A stretch of 64,000 nt of DNA from Ancylostoma caninum (lineage: Eukaryota; Nematoda; Chromadorea; Rhabditida; Ancylostomatidae): assembly GCA_037903475.1 (NCBI GenBank), contig JBAJFG010000004.1:372001-436000 (forward strand), in the 5' to 3' direction. Below the pieces are notes generated by a model. It did not search any database, was not told the origin of the DNA, and was given only the letters and a program-made list of their open reading frames with translations. The position numbers and the translations under genes were made by a program. Position 1 is the stretch's first letter; the number at the start of each line of letters is the position of its first letter. Shown here one piece after another: positions 23,305 through 36,629 of the stretch.

Positions 23305-26300
23305 TGTTGCATTTACCTAAAACTGAATTTAACAGTGCTCATCACAAAAAGGAGCCCCTACGTATCTCTTCTCAATTATGGCCTCACTTTCAAGTAAAGT
23401 GATCTTCCGCGGGGAGAGATGTCATGTTCTGTAGGCCCCTTGATAAATAGAGTCATTCTGTATGTGACAATATTGCCCATTCTTAGACGTCTGTCAACAG
23501 TGCGTGCAGAAAAACTGCTGTAATGTCAAGCAATGGTCGACGAATCGATGAATATAGAGTGGACCGTGCGAGGAACCTGTGAATCAAACATGAATAGTAT
23601 GAAGAGGAAATGTGTAGACCAAAGAAGCGATCAGGCTGTAGATACTGTCCAAAGTTTCTCTGTGTCATTACGTGCTCGAACAAACCTCAGGTTCACGCTC
23701 AGTCGCCATAAAATTGGCACATGCAGTTATACCCTTGCCTTAGCCGACCTAGGATTTAGGTGGCTTCGCATACCTTAGTGCAATCGCAGTAGTATCGAAG
23801 CGATTAGTTGAGGCAGTGGCTCTAGGAAGTATCTCGGCTAACATACTTGCATACATGGAAAACAAGGCTCAGCATGCACTTAGGAGTAACATCCTCAAAT
23901 GCACTTCTGACATCCACCATTCATCGCCTTCTAACCATCGAAAAAGCGCAACCAATCAAACAGGGCAGGCATTGTCGGCCATTTTTGACTTTCTCGGTTC
24001 CTTCTTACCAGTGGTTTCTCCTAGAAATCTCTCTTCAAGAAGGAACATATATTCGTCCTAACCATTTCTTCGCTTTTACTATATATTATTCAAATACAAT
24101 TATGAAGGGGCTCAATCGACCGACTCGGCAGCCTTCGCACTTGCTCCATTTTTCTACCTTTGTGATCGTTGCGATTAATCATGTTGAATGGGAAGTTCAG
24201 GCTGGCCGTAGCGACTAGTCGTACATCGTTTGAAACTCATTGCCAGGAATATTCTAGGCCAAGATCTCAGACCATAAAGGGAGGGTGACACCCGTGAAAA
24301 ACTTCTCTGGACGTGCTGAACTACCCGAACCCGCCCACGCGAGGGGCTCAAATGAAGGAGCTCACCTGCTCAAATGAAGAAGTTGTCCGTTATGTGCGTA
24401 TAAAAGGCTATTCTTATGACTAAATAAGAACCGAATGAGCTAGTTATTCTAGTTTGGGAACCGATTCGAATATTTCAATGTTAAGAGTGAGAAACCTTAG
24501 AATCATCCCAATCGTCTTATTAGAGTTTCTCTGTGATAAATTTAATTCTTTCATTTGTTTACACTCGATATGCATCACACGAGGGAAAACCTAACAAACT
24601 TCGCATACAGAAACTCTCCCATTTTTGTTTTCACTTTTTTTGTAAACTCTTTTACTGACAGCATGGCCATATGAACAGTGTCAGAATATAACACCTACCT
24701 ATCTGTGGAGGATCTCCTCACTCCTTTTGTTTGGCTGTCGTCTCCTATCGTGGTAAATCTTCAACAGCAAGCAACTACTTCACTCCCGTTGCCAGCTGCT
24801 GTCAGGCTGGCGCAGCAGTCCATTTTCGTCCGAGTCGAGCACCCAACTGGTTGCCTCCATTTGGGTTAACCGCTCAGTGCGGTCGTCACTCTCACCTCTC
24901 CACGCGGCGATAGTCAGTCAATCCACGCGCCTCCTACTGCACCCGGATTTCATCCATTCGGTTGTGGATGGACAGGCTGCGTATGTTCACGCACTACAAT
25001 GGCGATCCCTCACTAAAAACCCTCCGAAGGCTACATTGAGGCCTCTCATGTTGATGTTGTCGTACTCGTATCCATGAATCACGGCTTGTTCCGCAGTTTG
25101 TGTTTGTTTTGTCGATGTTTATGGCTGCAGACGCCGCACCGACGACTGCCTATTTTTCCCAGGACAACTGCAATTTGCGGCCTTAGTGTAGGGGGATCCG
25201 GCTCCAATGGGAGGATCGTCACTACGTCGCCCCGTGCAGGCGCGAAGGTCCGTGGCTATTGATCATGGCGAGTGTTCCCTTGCCAACGACCCTCTCGTCA
25301 ACATTGCACCGAACGTACTTCGCGGTAAACAATGCCGTTCGTCTTATAGCTACTCTTTGGCGTTTTCCTCTTTCTTTGGCAAGCAACTTCCTCTCTATCC
25401 GCTCTCGAAGCGGGACGTTGACTGCTGAATAATTTTTGGAGAGTAGTACGACAAATCAAGCGTTAGTTGCTTCGGTTCTCTTGTCACTTTCGCAGAGCTA
25501 TGAATTGGAATTTCCACAAAAATCTGCTTATTTATTATTTGTTTGTTCATTTATTTGTTGAAGTGGAGGTTGAGGTGCACAGGAAGAGTCCTGTAGAACA
25601 TGACAAAACACAAAATCCGTGCCCGTATTCATGAACGTTCCGGTTCTCAAGCAGAATGTGGGTTCAGTTGCTATTTTTGCCACTATTTCTCATCGCTGAT
25701 TGGGACGACTGGATCCAAAATTGTGCCTATTTTCATCCCGGACAACTCATCCATTTTGGGACAGTGGATTGCTCTCAACCTCCCCGGAAAAAGATATTGA
25801 GTACTGGTGCGGATTGTGGACGTAGAAGGCCCACGTTCTACCTATACAGCGTTGAGCTTGTCATCTCTTTCGGCGAACTTCTACTCGAATCAGTAATTCC
25901 ATACAGACGCCTATGGATACGTTATGAGATGGGCTCTTATTCATGGAAGAGCGAAAGAATCGTGATGCTATGTAGGTCAACTCCTATTAATGAAGTTTGA
26001 AAAAATATTCGAAAGCGAATCGAAGGGAATGAATCAGTAGGACAGTCTTATGGACGAGAAAAGTCACCACAAGTTACCTATACATACGCCTCAAATCAAG
26101 GAAATTACTTACTTTGTCTCGCTTTCTGCTTAACTTTGGATGCACTGAAACAAATATAATAAATAAATGCGTCAGTAAATAGAATGTTTATGTGGAGGAT
26201 GGGATATGACAAAGATGAGCACGAACTATTTTAACTATGGCCACCTTTAACAACACGTTCAGTACAACTCAGAAAGTAAGAAACGAAAGACTATCACTAA

Positions 26301-28321
26301 GATTTATCCAATCATTGAATATGTGGACCAAGAAGAATTCCTGCTGAACATAAGAAACTGCTCATTAGATGACACTCATGTGTATGAAGCCTCGTCTTCT
26401 TCCTAATCTTCATCTCGAATTCGCACTGTCGCTGCATCCTTCCAACAAAACCTGCCACCACAATGAAGCGACTAACGAATTGCGCCCTACTCTTATTGCG
26501 AGAAGTGTGCAACAGTTATCTTTGGACTGACACCTTCTCGACACTTATCTGCACATTTTTTGCTCCGTTACATTCTCAGTGCTTTGTTGACCGTGTGATT
26601 CCGTTTTCTACCAGCATTAGACTCCCTTCTGCAGCAGTACTACTTCGATTTTCATGGTTTTCCTGGGGAAGGTTAGTATTTTCAACCCTAGCGCTTTATT
26701 TGATCATTGGATGAGGAGAGTAGCAACGAGGAAACTTTTGGTCCCTGCAGTGCTTTGGTTCTACTCTCAAAGCACAAATTACAACGTGGAATAGCAGTGC
26801 CGTACTTACCATTTTTAAGGTGATAACCCTACAGAGCGTAAGGTGTGAGAATCTCTCTTAAATTTACAAGGACAAGTCAACTTCACCTACTCACTCCACT
26901 CCTCCCCGAATCTGAGTTTCTAGTAGTAGGATTAGGTCGAGATAAAAAGTGCTTTTTGAGCTGTTCTGCTTGCATTATTTGGTAACGCTAATGCTACTCG
27001 AAACCACTAAGTATGATATCTACTTTACCTCCCTTGGTCTGTTCACGTGTCAAAGCGCAAAAATACTTCGCTCAAAAGTTCGTTCCTTGATATCGACGGA
27101 AAAACGATGGATATCTTCTTCTCATTCTACGAACTAGCGCAGGGTTCAAAATGATAGTGAATGGTTGTAGTGATAGCGATAAATTTGAGTGACTGTGACT
27201 TGATGAGCTGACAAGCTTGGTATTAGGTCTTCATGTTTGAAATGTCCGATTTTGGATGAGAAGTTTTCGAGTTTTGTTTCTAAAGCAAGATACAGTATAA
27301 GATATCCGAATATGCTCCTATACTATCGCAACAGCCTTGCCATCTTAACTGCAGCTTGATTGCTTGGAAACGTGGAAAGTTAGTAGCAATCAAGTGGCGA
27401 AGAGCATTCTCAACATCATGTTGAAAATTGAACATTTTCTCTAGCAAGAAGTGAGCTAATCCCTGAAAGGAGTTGTGGTCGAATAGAGCAAGGTTTGCCC
27501 CTTACAGTGAGTGGCAGGTGGGTCCTCACACCTGCTCCTCTATCATAAGCAGCGTGGATTTGTGAAAAATGGTCAAAAATTGGCACCCATTTTTGAGGGT
27601 CAAACAGGGGAAAATTCCTTTACCGAACCACTTTTAATGGTCATATTGCCTTGAGTACTTAAATATTACTGGATTATAAAGGTCACACCTTGCTGCTTAC
27701 GCTGACCTAGCTTGACTCCTATCCGGCTACGGCTTCCAGCTTATCGATATCCAGGTTCATCGTAAGGCTCACTTTGGAGCTTCATGTCACCTGAGCGAAA
27801 CTTCCCAAGCAGACGCTATTCAGTGCATTTACTATCCAAATGTCCCTTAACACTACACTGATGCTCCCAGCTTTCTCAGCTCTAATGGCTGGAAAATGGA
27901 ACCTATTTTCCAAAACGACACGATTTTTCGTCTTTGAGTAGTTCAACAAGAAATGCTTTCAAACATAAATTCGAAAACTGATCAAAAACTCAGGAAGTGA
28001 TTTTGAAAGGAAGAGGGTGTACCTTCATAATGGAAATAAAGATGAGAAGAGATCTAGTAAATCTTCGAAGATAGAGACTGTCAAACTGACCACTCATAAA
28101 ATCGGGCATTTCATACTTGACGACCTAATATATAGATGAAGTGATTCAATTTGTGTTACTTGGGTGAAAAACTGAAGATTATGCTACACGCGTCCAGTTT
28201 TGGCAAAGATATGATTCTTTGCTAAAACTAACAAATCTGAAGGATACTTCCTCCTCTAATGCTCATTAGTGCCGTAGACTACATTTTACTGTAGTGCTAT
28301 GACACAAGAACTCTGTGTGGT
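23305..28321. other. Spacer with an ORF-dense, GC-richer patch
   Basis: No supported gene. Between about 24,690 and 26,000 the base composition is richer in G+C and overlapping 60-114-codon frames occur on the plus strand (for example 24731-24913, 25207-25428, 25656-26000). I could not match any frame to a family or join them with splice sites, so this may be an eroded retroelement or an undetected gene. The rest is AT-rich spacer. Confidence 0.3.
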
Positions 28322-28361
28322 TTATTTATTTATTTATTTATTTGTTTGTTTGTTTGTTTAC
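28321..28361 (+). repeat. TTTA/TTTG tetranucleotide microsatellite
   Basis: About five TTTA/ATTT units pass directly into four TTTG units. It is a compound microsatellite in non-coding DNA. Confidence 0.9.
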
Positions 28362-31300
28362 TTAACGAGTAATGTAATGAATAGATACGGAAACAAAGAA
28401 ACAACATTCGCTAAAAAATTAGCAATGTAGTGTCCTCTGTTATGGCTGGTAAACTATAAGCTCTTGCACCTATCTTTGAAACGGTTACAGGGTGAAATGC
28501 GGAAAAGAGTAACCTTTCCCACTGTATGTAAGGAACTGAAGTGATTTCGCAACAAATCTACTACATAGAACCTTGCTGGCAACTTGCTTTGCTGTAAAGC
28601 CTTGTTGGTTACTGAATAAGTCGTGAGTAAGTAAGATTATGGAGACCCATTCAACCATGATCGCCATCTTCGGGGTGCCGCACCCTGACAGAGTGGATGC
28701 ATTTGAATGAGATCTGAGCGGGACCCATAACTGCGGCTTATTATATGTTCTTTGGATCTCTTAGCTCTTAAGCTGGATAATTAAAAGGGCTTCAGAGATT
28801 ACCCGAAATTTTCGAGAAATTTCGAGTTTTCGAAGTGGTTCTTAGATAACTAATCAGATCAGTTAACTAATAGGTTTTTATTCGTCCCTGAATACACTGC
28901 TTGCCCTTTCTGGAGCATTTTGCTGCTACGCAGCCATTAAAACACAGAAAGAAGGGGCACAACGCACCTTTAACCTTAATACGACACATAGATTTCAATC
29001 CTCGCCTCATTACTCGACTGTCTTTTCGCGAACAGTGCTAATGCTGCGACGACGTCCACGTTTTATTACGTTGTTCTACATTTGATGGAATCCAGGAAGG
29101 TCGCGTACGCGTCAATGCAGACTCAGCGAGGCTAGGTCTCGGTGCTATGGCTTTCTGTCGTACGGTTTAAGATTTTCTTGCTCTCACTTTTTTTTAATAA
29201 GTGCATCTTTTAACTGGTTCAATCCTATTAGGAACTCTTCTCTAATCTTAACTTTTCCTATAGCAGCCGCAACAGGAACGTTATTGTGATTTTTTTGCTT
29301 ATGCGACTATTTTCATCTTAGTATAATATTGGGAGACGCCCGCATTCGTATTTCTTCTCGCCTCATTAAGCTCCACGACTGCAATGACTGTCTGCCGATT
29401 ATGGTGACTCCATCGTTCGTCCATTGCTGTACCCACAAAAGGCATACTTACGGATAATTCCTCGCGACTGCTATTGAACGAGCTCACTTAGGGGACTGCA
29501 CGAAATTCAACTTCTTATTGAAACTATGTAAACATTTCAAGCCGCTGTGTCGTTTTGCCAGAACTTTCTCTCAAAGGCGGTTCGAGTAGGCCTGAAATTG
29601 GGCACACGTGAAAAAGCTCGAATAGGAACAGGAGCACTTTTGAGCGGAATCCGCTCATTTTTCCTCTGACTTTCTTCCGAATTAGTGAGAAAAATAGGCG
29701 GATTCCGCCTGAAAGTACGCAAATTCTGATGAAAGTTTCATGACTTCTGATAGCAAGTACGAAAATTTTCCCAGCACACTAACATGGTCAGCATCAATGA
29801 ATCGCACCCCAGGAGGTGCAAATCAGCACTGAGACAATTCTAATAATGTTTCAGAATGCCAGGCGATTCCTATCTCTCAAGGTAGAAAGTGATCCTCGCA
29901 AACTGCAGGGGCTTCTTGGGGAATTCGCCTAATTTCAGAAGAAATATCCTTAATTAGGGTGCTGCATTCGTCTGGTTGCCCCTCGCAAAAAAATCCATGT
30001 CCCAATTGCGAATTCGAGTAGGGAGGAATATTCCAGATGAAATTTGTACGCACCTGCATCCCACAAAGTCACAGAAGTTCAGGGAATCCTAGCTTACAGC
30101 GGTAAAGGCTCTGAGGTCCTATGAAAACAATCTTCTGTTCATAGTTCTAGTCTATAGGAACTGTTTGTACTTTTACTTTTCCCTTTAATCATCTTTTCTA
30201 ACTCCAGTGGTTGTCTCTCCTAATTTGCTCTGGCAACATTGTTCTGCAAATACAGAAAGAACTTCCCTTTTTTGTAAGTAGGCGAAAGAATTACCTGTGC
30301 GCGACAGACTTCACTCACCCTCGCCTTTGTCCCTCACGGATGCCCCGTGAAAAAATTGCAGTTGCTTAAGAGTGACCTTGCACGAGAGAGGCGCCGTCAA
30401 CGGTTTTGCCTCGACTTTCCGTGTCTCCACAGCCTCCTCGACATAACGGTGCGAGTCGCTTTCGCCCTCCGCCCCGAGTCTCTTTGTGTTTTTGCCGGGC
30501 AATATCCTCATTTGAAGGGCTTACGGCATCATATACATAGATGCAATATCGTTCGTTACGCTTGAGCGGTAATTGCCAATGCATTGCGAATTGTTTGTGT
30601 CGCGCTACCGGTGCGATTATTCGCTTGCACCTAGCAAACAGCGTTTTGCCAGCACCCTCGTCCATTCGCCCTCAGCACGCGTTCTCTGGACGGTTGTCAT
30701 GAGCTGCATGGACGAGGTGGTTTTTCGCTTTACTGCCATTTCAACTGCCCCATGGGTGCCATACATAACGAAAGTACTGCCGCTGCCGCGAAAAGTCGCC
30801 TGATTCGCTGGAACAGACGAGTTTGATGACAAACCCCTCTAAGCACCTTTCCGTCGGATTTTTCTACACTATTACAGTCTAGGTGACATTTGAATGTGGT
30901 GCAATTTTTTGAACGGTTCTTCTCTCTTCCCTCACTTTTTTCATGTTGGTGGAGGAAGGGGTGCTAAAAACATATTAGGATGTTCCAAAGTTTACGTCAA
31001 ATTTTTTAATCCTAAATATATTCCCTAGTATTTTTTGATTTTACGTGAATATTCCAAATTCATAACTCATATTTTTCTGAGGTTTATATGCTATCCTCTC
31101 CTGCTTTCTCCCTCTTCGATTCTGTTTTTTTTCATGGCTTCCAGGGGAAGGGATGATTTGAAAGACTTTTGAGGGCAAAAACAATTGTTCCTTCACTCCA
31201 GTCGATTACAACGCTGCTGTGTCGGACGCAGCATGTACGCACAGTTTGTTAGCTCGCAGATGGCACCTGCGTCGACTTTGTCTGCAATTACGACCTACAG

Positions 31301-34300
31301 CCGGTCGAATAATTTTTACACTTTTCTGATGAGTATGTGTTGTGTTTGCTTCCATTTTGACCGCCATTTAGTAAAATCTCGTTCAAGTCGCATACTGTTC
31401 GCTGGCAAAGTCGTAATTGCAGACGAAGTCGTTTCGGATGCCCTCTCTGGGCTAAGAGATCATACCTACGCAGGTTGGGTTTCGATGACGCCGCTCTGAG
31501 GCTGAATCCTGCTCGTCTATCACTACCAAACTTGACCTTCGAGACTCATTCTGCTAAGAGATGATGTACAAACTTCGTCTTTACCTAAACCAAAAATGAA
31601 CGTAGTTTTAGTACATTCCGCTAAGCCTGACCTACATAATCAGTTTTCGTCGATTTTTTAGAACATTCTCGGCAGAATAAGTCATAGAGGGCAGGTATGG
31701 TCTTCCTAGGATCCGCAACAGCTAGGGGTCTGAAATTTGTGCCACTTCGATTTTTACTGCGCTACTGCTTCTCGCTACTGAAAGAAGGAAATGGTGAAGA
31801 AAATATGTATGTAAATCAATTAATAGATGGCAAACAATAGATGGGCGATAGCTTTCCTGCTGTCCGTCATCAAGTTTGCGGACCTTTATGTATCTTTGAT
31901 GGAAAGAGTTCCTCTCCTCTTCTTTGCCTTGTAGGTAGGCTTACGTATGTAGCTGCAGAACATCATCTAAACAGGAGCTACTCTAGACAAATGTCGTAAT
32001 TACTATCTGGTGGATCTTCACAGATGTGACGACTTGATCATGCTGGGTATCTAATTAATTGTCACAGCTAATTCGTACTAGCGGGGAATCGGAGAAGCAC
32101 ATTAAAAATTACCCAAAATGTACCGTTTCCTGGCCAACAGGAAAAAAAGTTTTCGTAGGATATTGCGTGTTTACATATCGCACGCCAGAAGGGACAGGTT
32201 ATTCAGAATCTCATTCGTAGAATTTATACACCCGGCTTGCCTGAGAATTAATCCTTCATGGTGATGTGCGTGCAAAAATTTCTGCTTTTAGTAGGTGAAA
32301 AACCCTGAAAAAACGAGAATTTCCGACTAGCTGACTTCCGAAAACTAGGTAACCAGAAAAAAATGCAAAAAGAACCATAAGTTGGTACATATATGTTTGG
32401 TACATTGAACGGTAACTGCTTCCCCAGTAATACTCTGAAAATTTTTTGGTTTGATTTTTTTTTAATTTCAAGCTTAATTATGAATATCCGGTCAACATCC
32501 GACACCAGTTAAGCTATCACGTAGTAGGTGTTGAGCAGACGAATTCTCCATAACACGTAATTTTAAGCTCTTTGCTAGGCTCCGTGAAGAAAAATTGCAT
32601 CGTAAAGTCATCCAGAAATGCCACGGAACACCAACAATAGCGGAATTTGTTTTCTGCTTTCTCAATTCAACCGGCCGTGAAGATCTCTCCGTAAACATCG
32701 TTTTCAAATCCTTATTGAATGCCAATGTCTTGTGCAAGCCGCGTTTCCAACCGATCTTCATTTTTAGTGTCATTTTTAATGCTAGTCGGCTGAAGCTTCT
32801 CCAACATTACTTTTCATCGAGATTTTTTTAACGACAGGCAAAACAGCCGATTATTGAATGAATCTGCGTTGTGGTTAAGTAAATACGGTAACCAGTTCTC
32901 GCCCTAAACGGTTGACATACATATTCCGTTTCATTGCTTGCAGCATTTCTGCCCGTTACCATTAATCGAATATGAAGAAGTGAGGCTTGCACGAACACAT
33001 GAATTTCTAATGGATTTCTTGCACTGCTGCGAAAATGGAGGTAGATTTTAATGGGCCGTGAAAGATTCGAAGGGGGAAAGCTTCTTGGTGTCATAGCGCG
33101 TAGCATCCTGTTTCCTTTTTGTTCCTACAATTTCTTTTTTCTTAGTCGGTTTTCTTACCCGGACGTACCTGCTGGACCTCATTATTTTTTTCACTTTTCT
33201 TGTCTGTACTGTGCTCTACGTTATTCAATTTCTTATGCAACATACCATACGTATGCGACATTCACGTGTATGGGGCAGGGTCCATTCTGTAGTGCAGTGC
33301 GCTTCATGAGCATGAATCCCAAAAATGCCAATTACCGTAACTGCACAGCCTCTCCGGAAAGGTTATGAACACCTTACCTGAAATCCGCGCGGTTTCAGTT
33401 GGTTTACCGGAGCCTATCGAAATGTATAGATTTTGCAGTCGAATTTGGACCGTTTTACAAGTATGGAGACCCTTTCGACTTCCATCGATCACTTATTATC
33501 CTACCCCTTCAGGTCTCGCGAGGGATTTAATTTTTGCTATTATTTTATCTTCTTCGTTCCCATCTATTGGGACACTCTCTTCAAGTTATGTATTGTTAGC
33601 GTCTCCATAAATTCCATGAAACTCTATGAGAACATAAAGCTGTCAAAAACGCAATCACTTTTTTTCCATGGACTGTTCAGACCTATCAATCATGCGTTGC
33701 GAATGATGAGACAAAAAAATCTCATCGTCAGCAGCAACGAAGAAGAAGAGAGATCTTTGTTGGTTAAGTAGTATTATCTCCAGCAGCACATCACCATCCA
33801 ACTTAAAGCTTCGACATTTGTTCGCTCGCTCATGTTCGAAATGCTGGTTGGAGCGCTAGGACAATTTATACTTGATGCTTGCGTTCGACGCGCGTAGATC
33901 TGTGTACCATGAGGCGGTGAAGCACAGGTATGGCTTCCGTTGCAGCTCAGACGCACGCGCCTACTACATCGCGGTAACATTCTTATTCGTAGTGTACATG
34001 CAGCGTTGGACGGTCTTCAGTAGGTATCCTCCGCTAACGTATAGCCTAAGGCATGCATCTGTGTACATCTATGTAGTGTGCTCCTATCTTGAAAAGTGGT
34101 AAAACCAAGGCTAACAAGTGATTTGCGACAAATTTTTTGCTTGCACACGTAATTAAAATCGTGTGCGAACTTCTTGCCGATGGTACGTGCATGAGACCCA
34201 GCAGGTTTCTAAACCACATATAGTAGCTGCACAATTTCAACTTTGACGTACTTCAAGGCACGTTTTAGTAAACCCTTGGGATTGCAAGAGTGATTGAACA

Positions 34301-36085
34301 ATTCAAATCCAGCTGGATTGTGTGCGCAGGCGCGTTCTCGTGTAATACACACATGAAATTAGCTATAGGGAAGAGAAATACAGGGCAAAAAAACTAAATC
34401 AAAACGCTGCATCAGAATGAACTCGCTTTTTTCGATACATTACACATTTGGTTAGTTAGGGATAACCATAAAAAAATTCTGCTGCCTCTAGCTTGTTCTG
34501 CCGAATTCGTCTCGTCTTGGACAAGGTGAGTTTGGCTTGGAGTGGTAGCACTAAATTTAGTTGTAAGTGGTTCAAATATGGGGAACGGAATTTTGGTAGC
34601 AGACCCATACAACATACTTCCCGCAGTAGAAGAATGCTATTCCGCAACAATATTCTTTTGTGACAAGCACTTCCTTTCGGCGTTGAGGACGGGATTTACT
34701 TCGTTCTCTGTTTGGCTTTTTTTTCAGGCACGGCTGAATGTATTAAACAAATAAATGAATAAATGAAGAGAGGACATTAACAAGCTCTTTTTAAATCCTA
34801 GTAAATCCGTCATTTTGATTGTTGCAGAAAATCATGGAGTAGTAGCAAAGGTTAGCAAAGGCAAAGGCTCGCATGAATTCCTTTTTTGCAACGATGAACG
34901 TTACGAAAGCGCTGTCCGTCGCATTCTGGTTGTCCCGAGAGCAATTTTCCGCTCGAAATCCATTATAACCGCGAATGTTGAGCGTTTGTTGGTTTGAATG
35001 CGCCAGAGCTCATTCACCAGCAACTTCCATTCGGCTTGGGTTTTAATCTGTTCCCATTGGAGGGCAACTTGTTGTCCCGATTTTTGATACCTTTATACCG
35101 GTGCCACTCTTGCCCTAGCATTTCGCCCTAACGTCTAGTACTCATCGATGATTGCTTTCTAAATACCATATTTGAAGTTACACCCTTGAACCACTATTTA
35201 GTGAGTGACCGCATAATTTTTTTCTAGCTTTTTTGGGGAACTTGGACAAAAATTTGTTCATTCATTTAAATACATTGAATGGTGTGGGAATAAATCAGAA
35301 AAAGATACCGCATTAATTCCCCCTCCAAACACTGAAGACATTCGTGTGATCACAATACCGGACGAAGTAACATTGGTCTCCTACTACTGTGGATGAAGGG
35401 TTTCTCCTTCTGAGATCCTGATCTCAAAGCTCGAGAGGGTGTTGCTTAGCCTAAAGCAACCAGGGCTAGGCTGACTCCACCTAACACAAGACGAACGAAT
35501 TCGCCAGGCATCCTGGGCGAACGGGGTGGGAGACGTCCTCGAGGGGGTTCACCTGCATGCTTTTGCTATCCTACATCAGCCATCTCTCATTCTTACTGTT
35601 ACATCAGCCACCTCTTACTCTATCCTAACTCTTCTGGCACCTTCGAAATCTTGTCGCTCCGATACATTCGCTCACAAGACCCTGAGTCTAACTTCCACAG
35701 CTGCAAAGAGGAAAGTCTGTTGTCCAGTTCGGAGGCCGGCTTTCTCCAGAATTGTTCTTCGAGGTGAAAATACCAGAACCGATGTAAAAACTCGGCAACA
35801 ATCCTCTTTCGAAGACCCTGTCAAGATCTCCATATGACTGCTAAGCACTTTATACTACTCCAGTGTTGCAGAGCATCAATTCATCTATTCATTCATTCGT
35901 CAAAAACTAGCTGGAAAGAAGAACACCTGAAATATAGTATGAACTATCATTGACATATGCAGATGTACGTAGGTTGGACTCTTTGAAAACACGCATCAAT
36001 ATGAATTTACCCATTAAATGAGTCAGCAAACTTGAAAAAGCATAGGCCCGTAGTAAAATGTCCGGTGCAATTATCGCATATCACC
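28362..36085. other. Long spacer, nothing confidently recognised
   Basis: About 7.7 kb without a supported gene. A GC-richer island at about 30,300-30,830 has open frames of 60-99 codons in several frames on both strands and could hide an exon or a regulatory region; I see no diagnostic motif. Two short palindromes, GAGCGGAATCCGCTC (29647-29661) and GGCGGATTCCGCC (29697-29709), lie about 50 bp apart. The remainder is AT-rich, with frames that look like chance. Confidence 0.3.
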
Positions 36086-36629
36086 TTAAGGGCGATGATC
36101 GCGATTCGTGTTGGAGAGGAGTATGGTGGTCATCGCCACGGTGAATCGAACGGACCGTGTATGAAAAGTGATCAAATGTACGTGCAACCATGTACTCCCA
36201 CATCACTTCCGAGGCTGTTTTAACGTGTGAGACAGTTATGAACCATTGCGGCTAACAAGCTAGAACGAGTATTGTCAGAAGCACCAGAACAGTCTGCTAC
36301 AAGTCGTACACGTTCGAGCTTGTTCTGTGCTGTGGGGCGAAAATCAACATGTCTGAGTACGTAGACTCAAATGCATTCTGTGCAATTCGCGCACCTTTAT
36401 CATACGTACCTTCACACCATCACCATACTCCGAGTGAGATGCCCCGAGTACTTCACTCGGCGTCTCTTTGCTCCGCACACTATCTAATCGCCAAACCATG
36501 GCGATCATCGCCCTCCAGGGCGACGAGACCTACGCCCCACAAATGCATGCTCGCAGCACCGCCACGGATGGTGAAGATCTTCCATTTCTCATGTTGGAAG
36601 GTCGCTGCGAATGCGATCGTCGCCCTAAA
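36086..36629. mobile_element. MITE-like element with GGGCGATGATCGC ends
   Basis: The left end (36086-36108) reads TTAAGGGCGATGATCGCG then ATTCG. The right end (36608-36629) is a close inverted copy (CGAATGCGATCGTCGCCCTA). A third copy of the core in inverted orientation (GCGATCATCGCCCT) sits inside at 36501-36514. The interval of about 544 bp encodes no recognisable protein. The ends and size fit a miniature inverted-repeat transposon. No clear target duplication is seen. Confidence 0.55.

Noticed and set aside
28321..28361. Repeat run considered as a CRISPR-like or telomeric array
   Set aside because: It is a simple tetranucleotide microsatellite without spacers or telomere motif.
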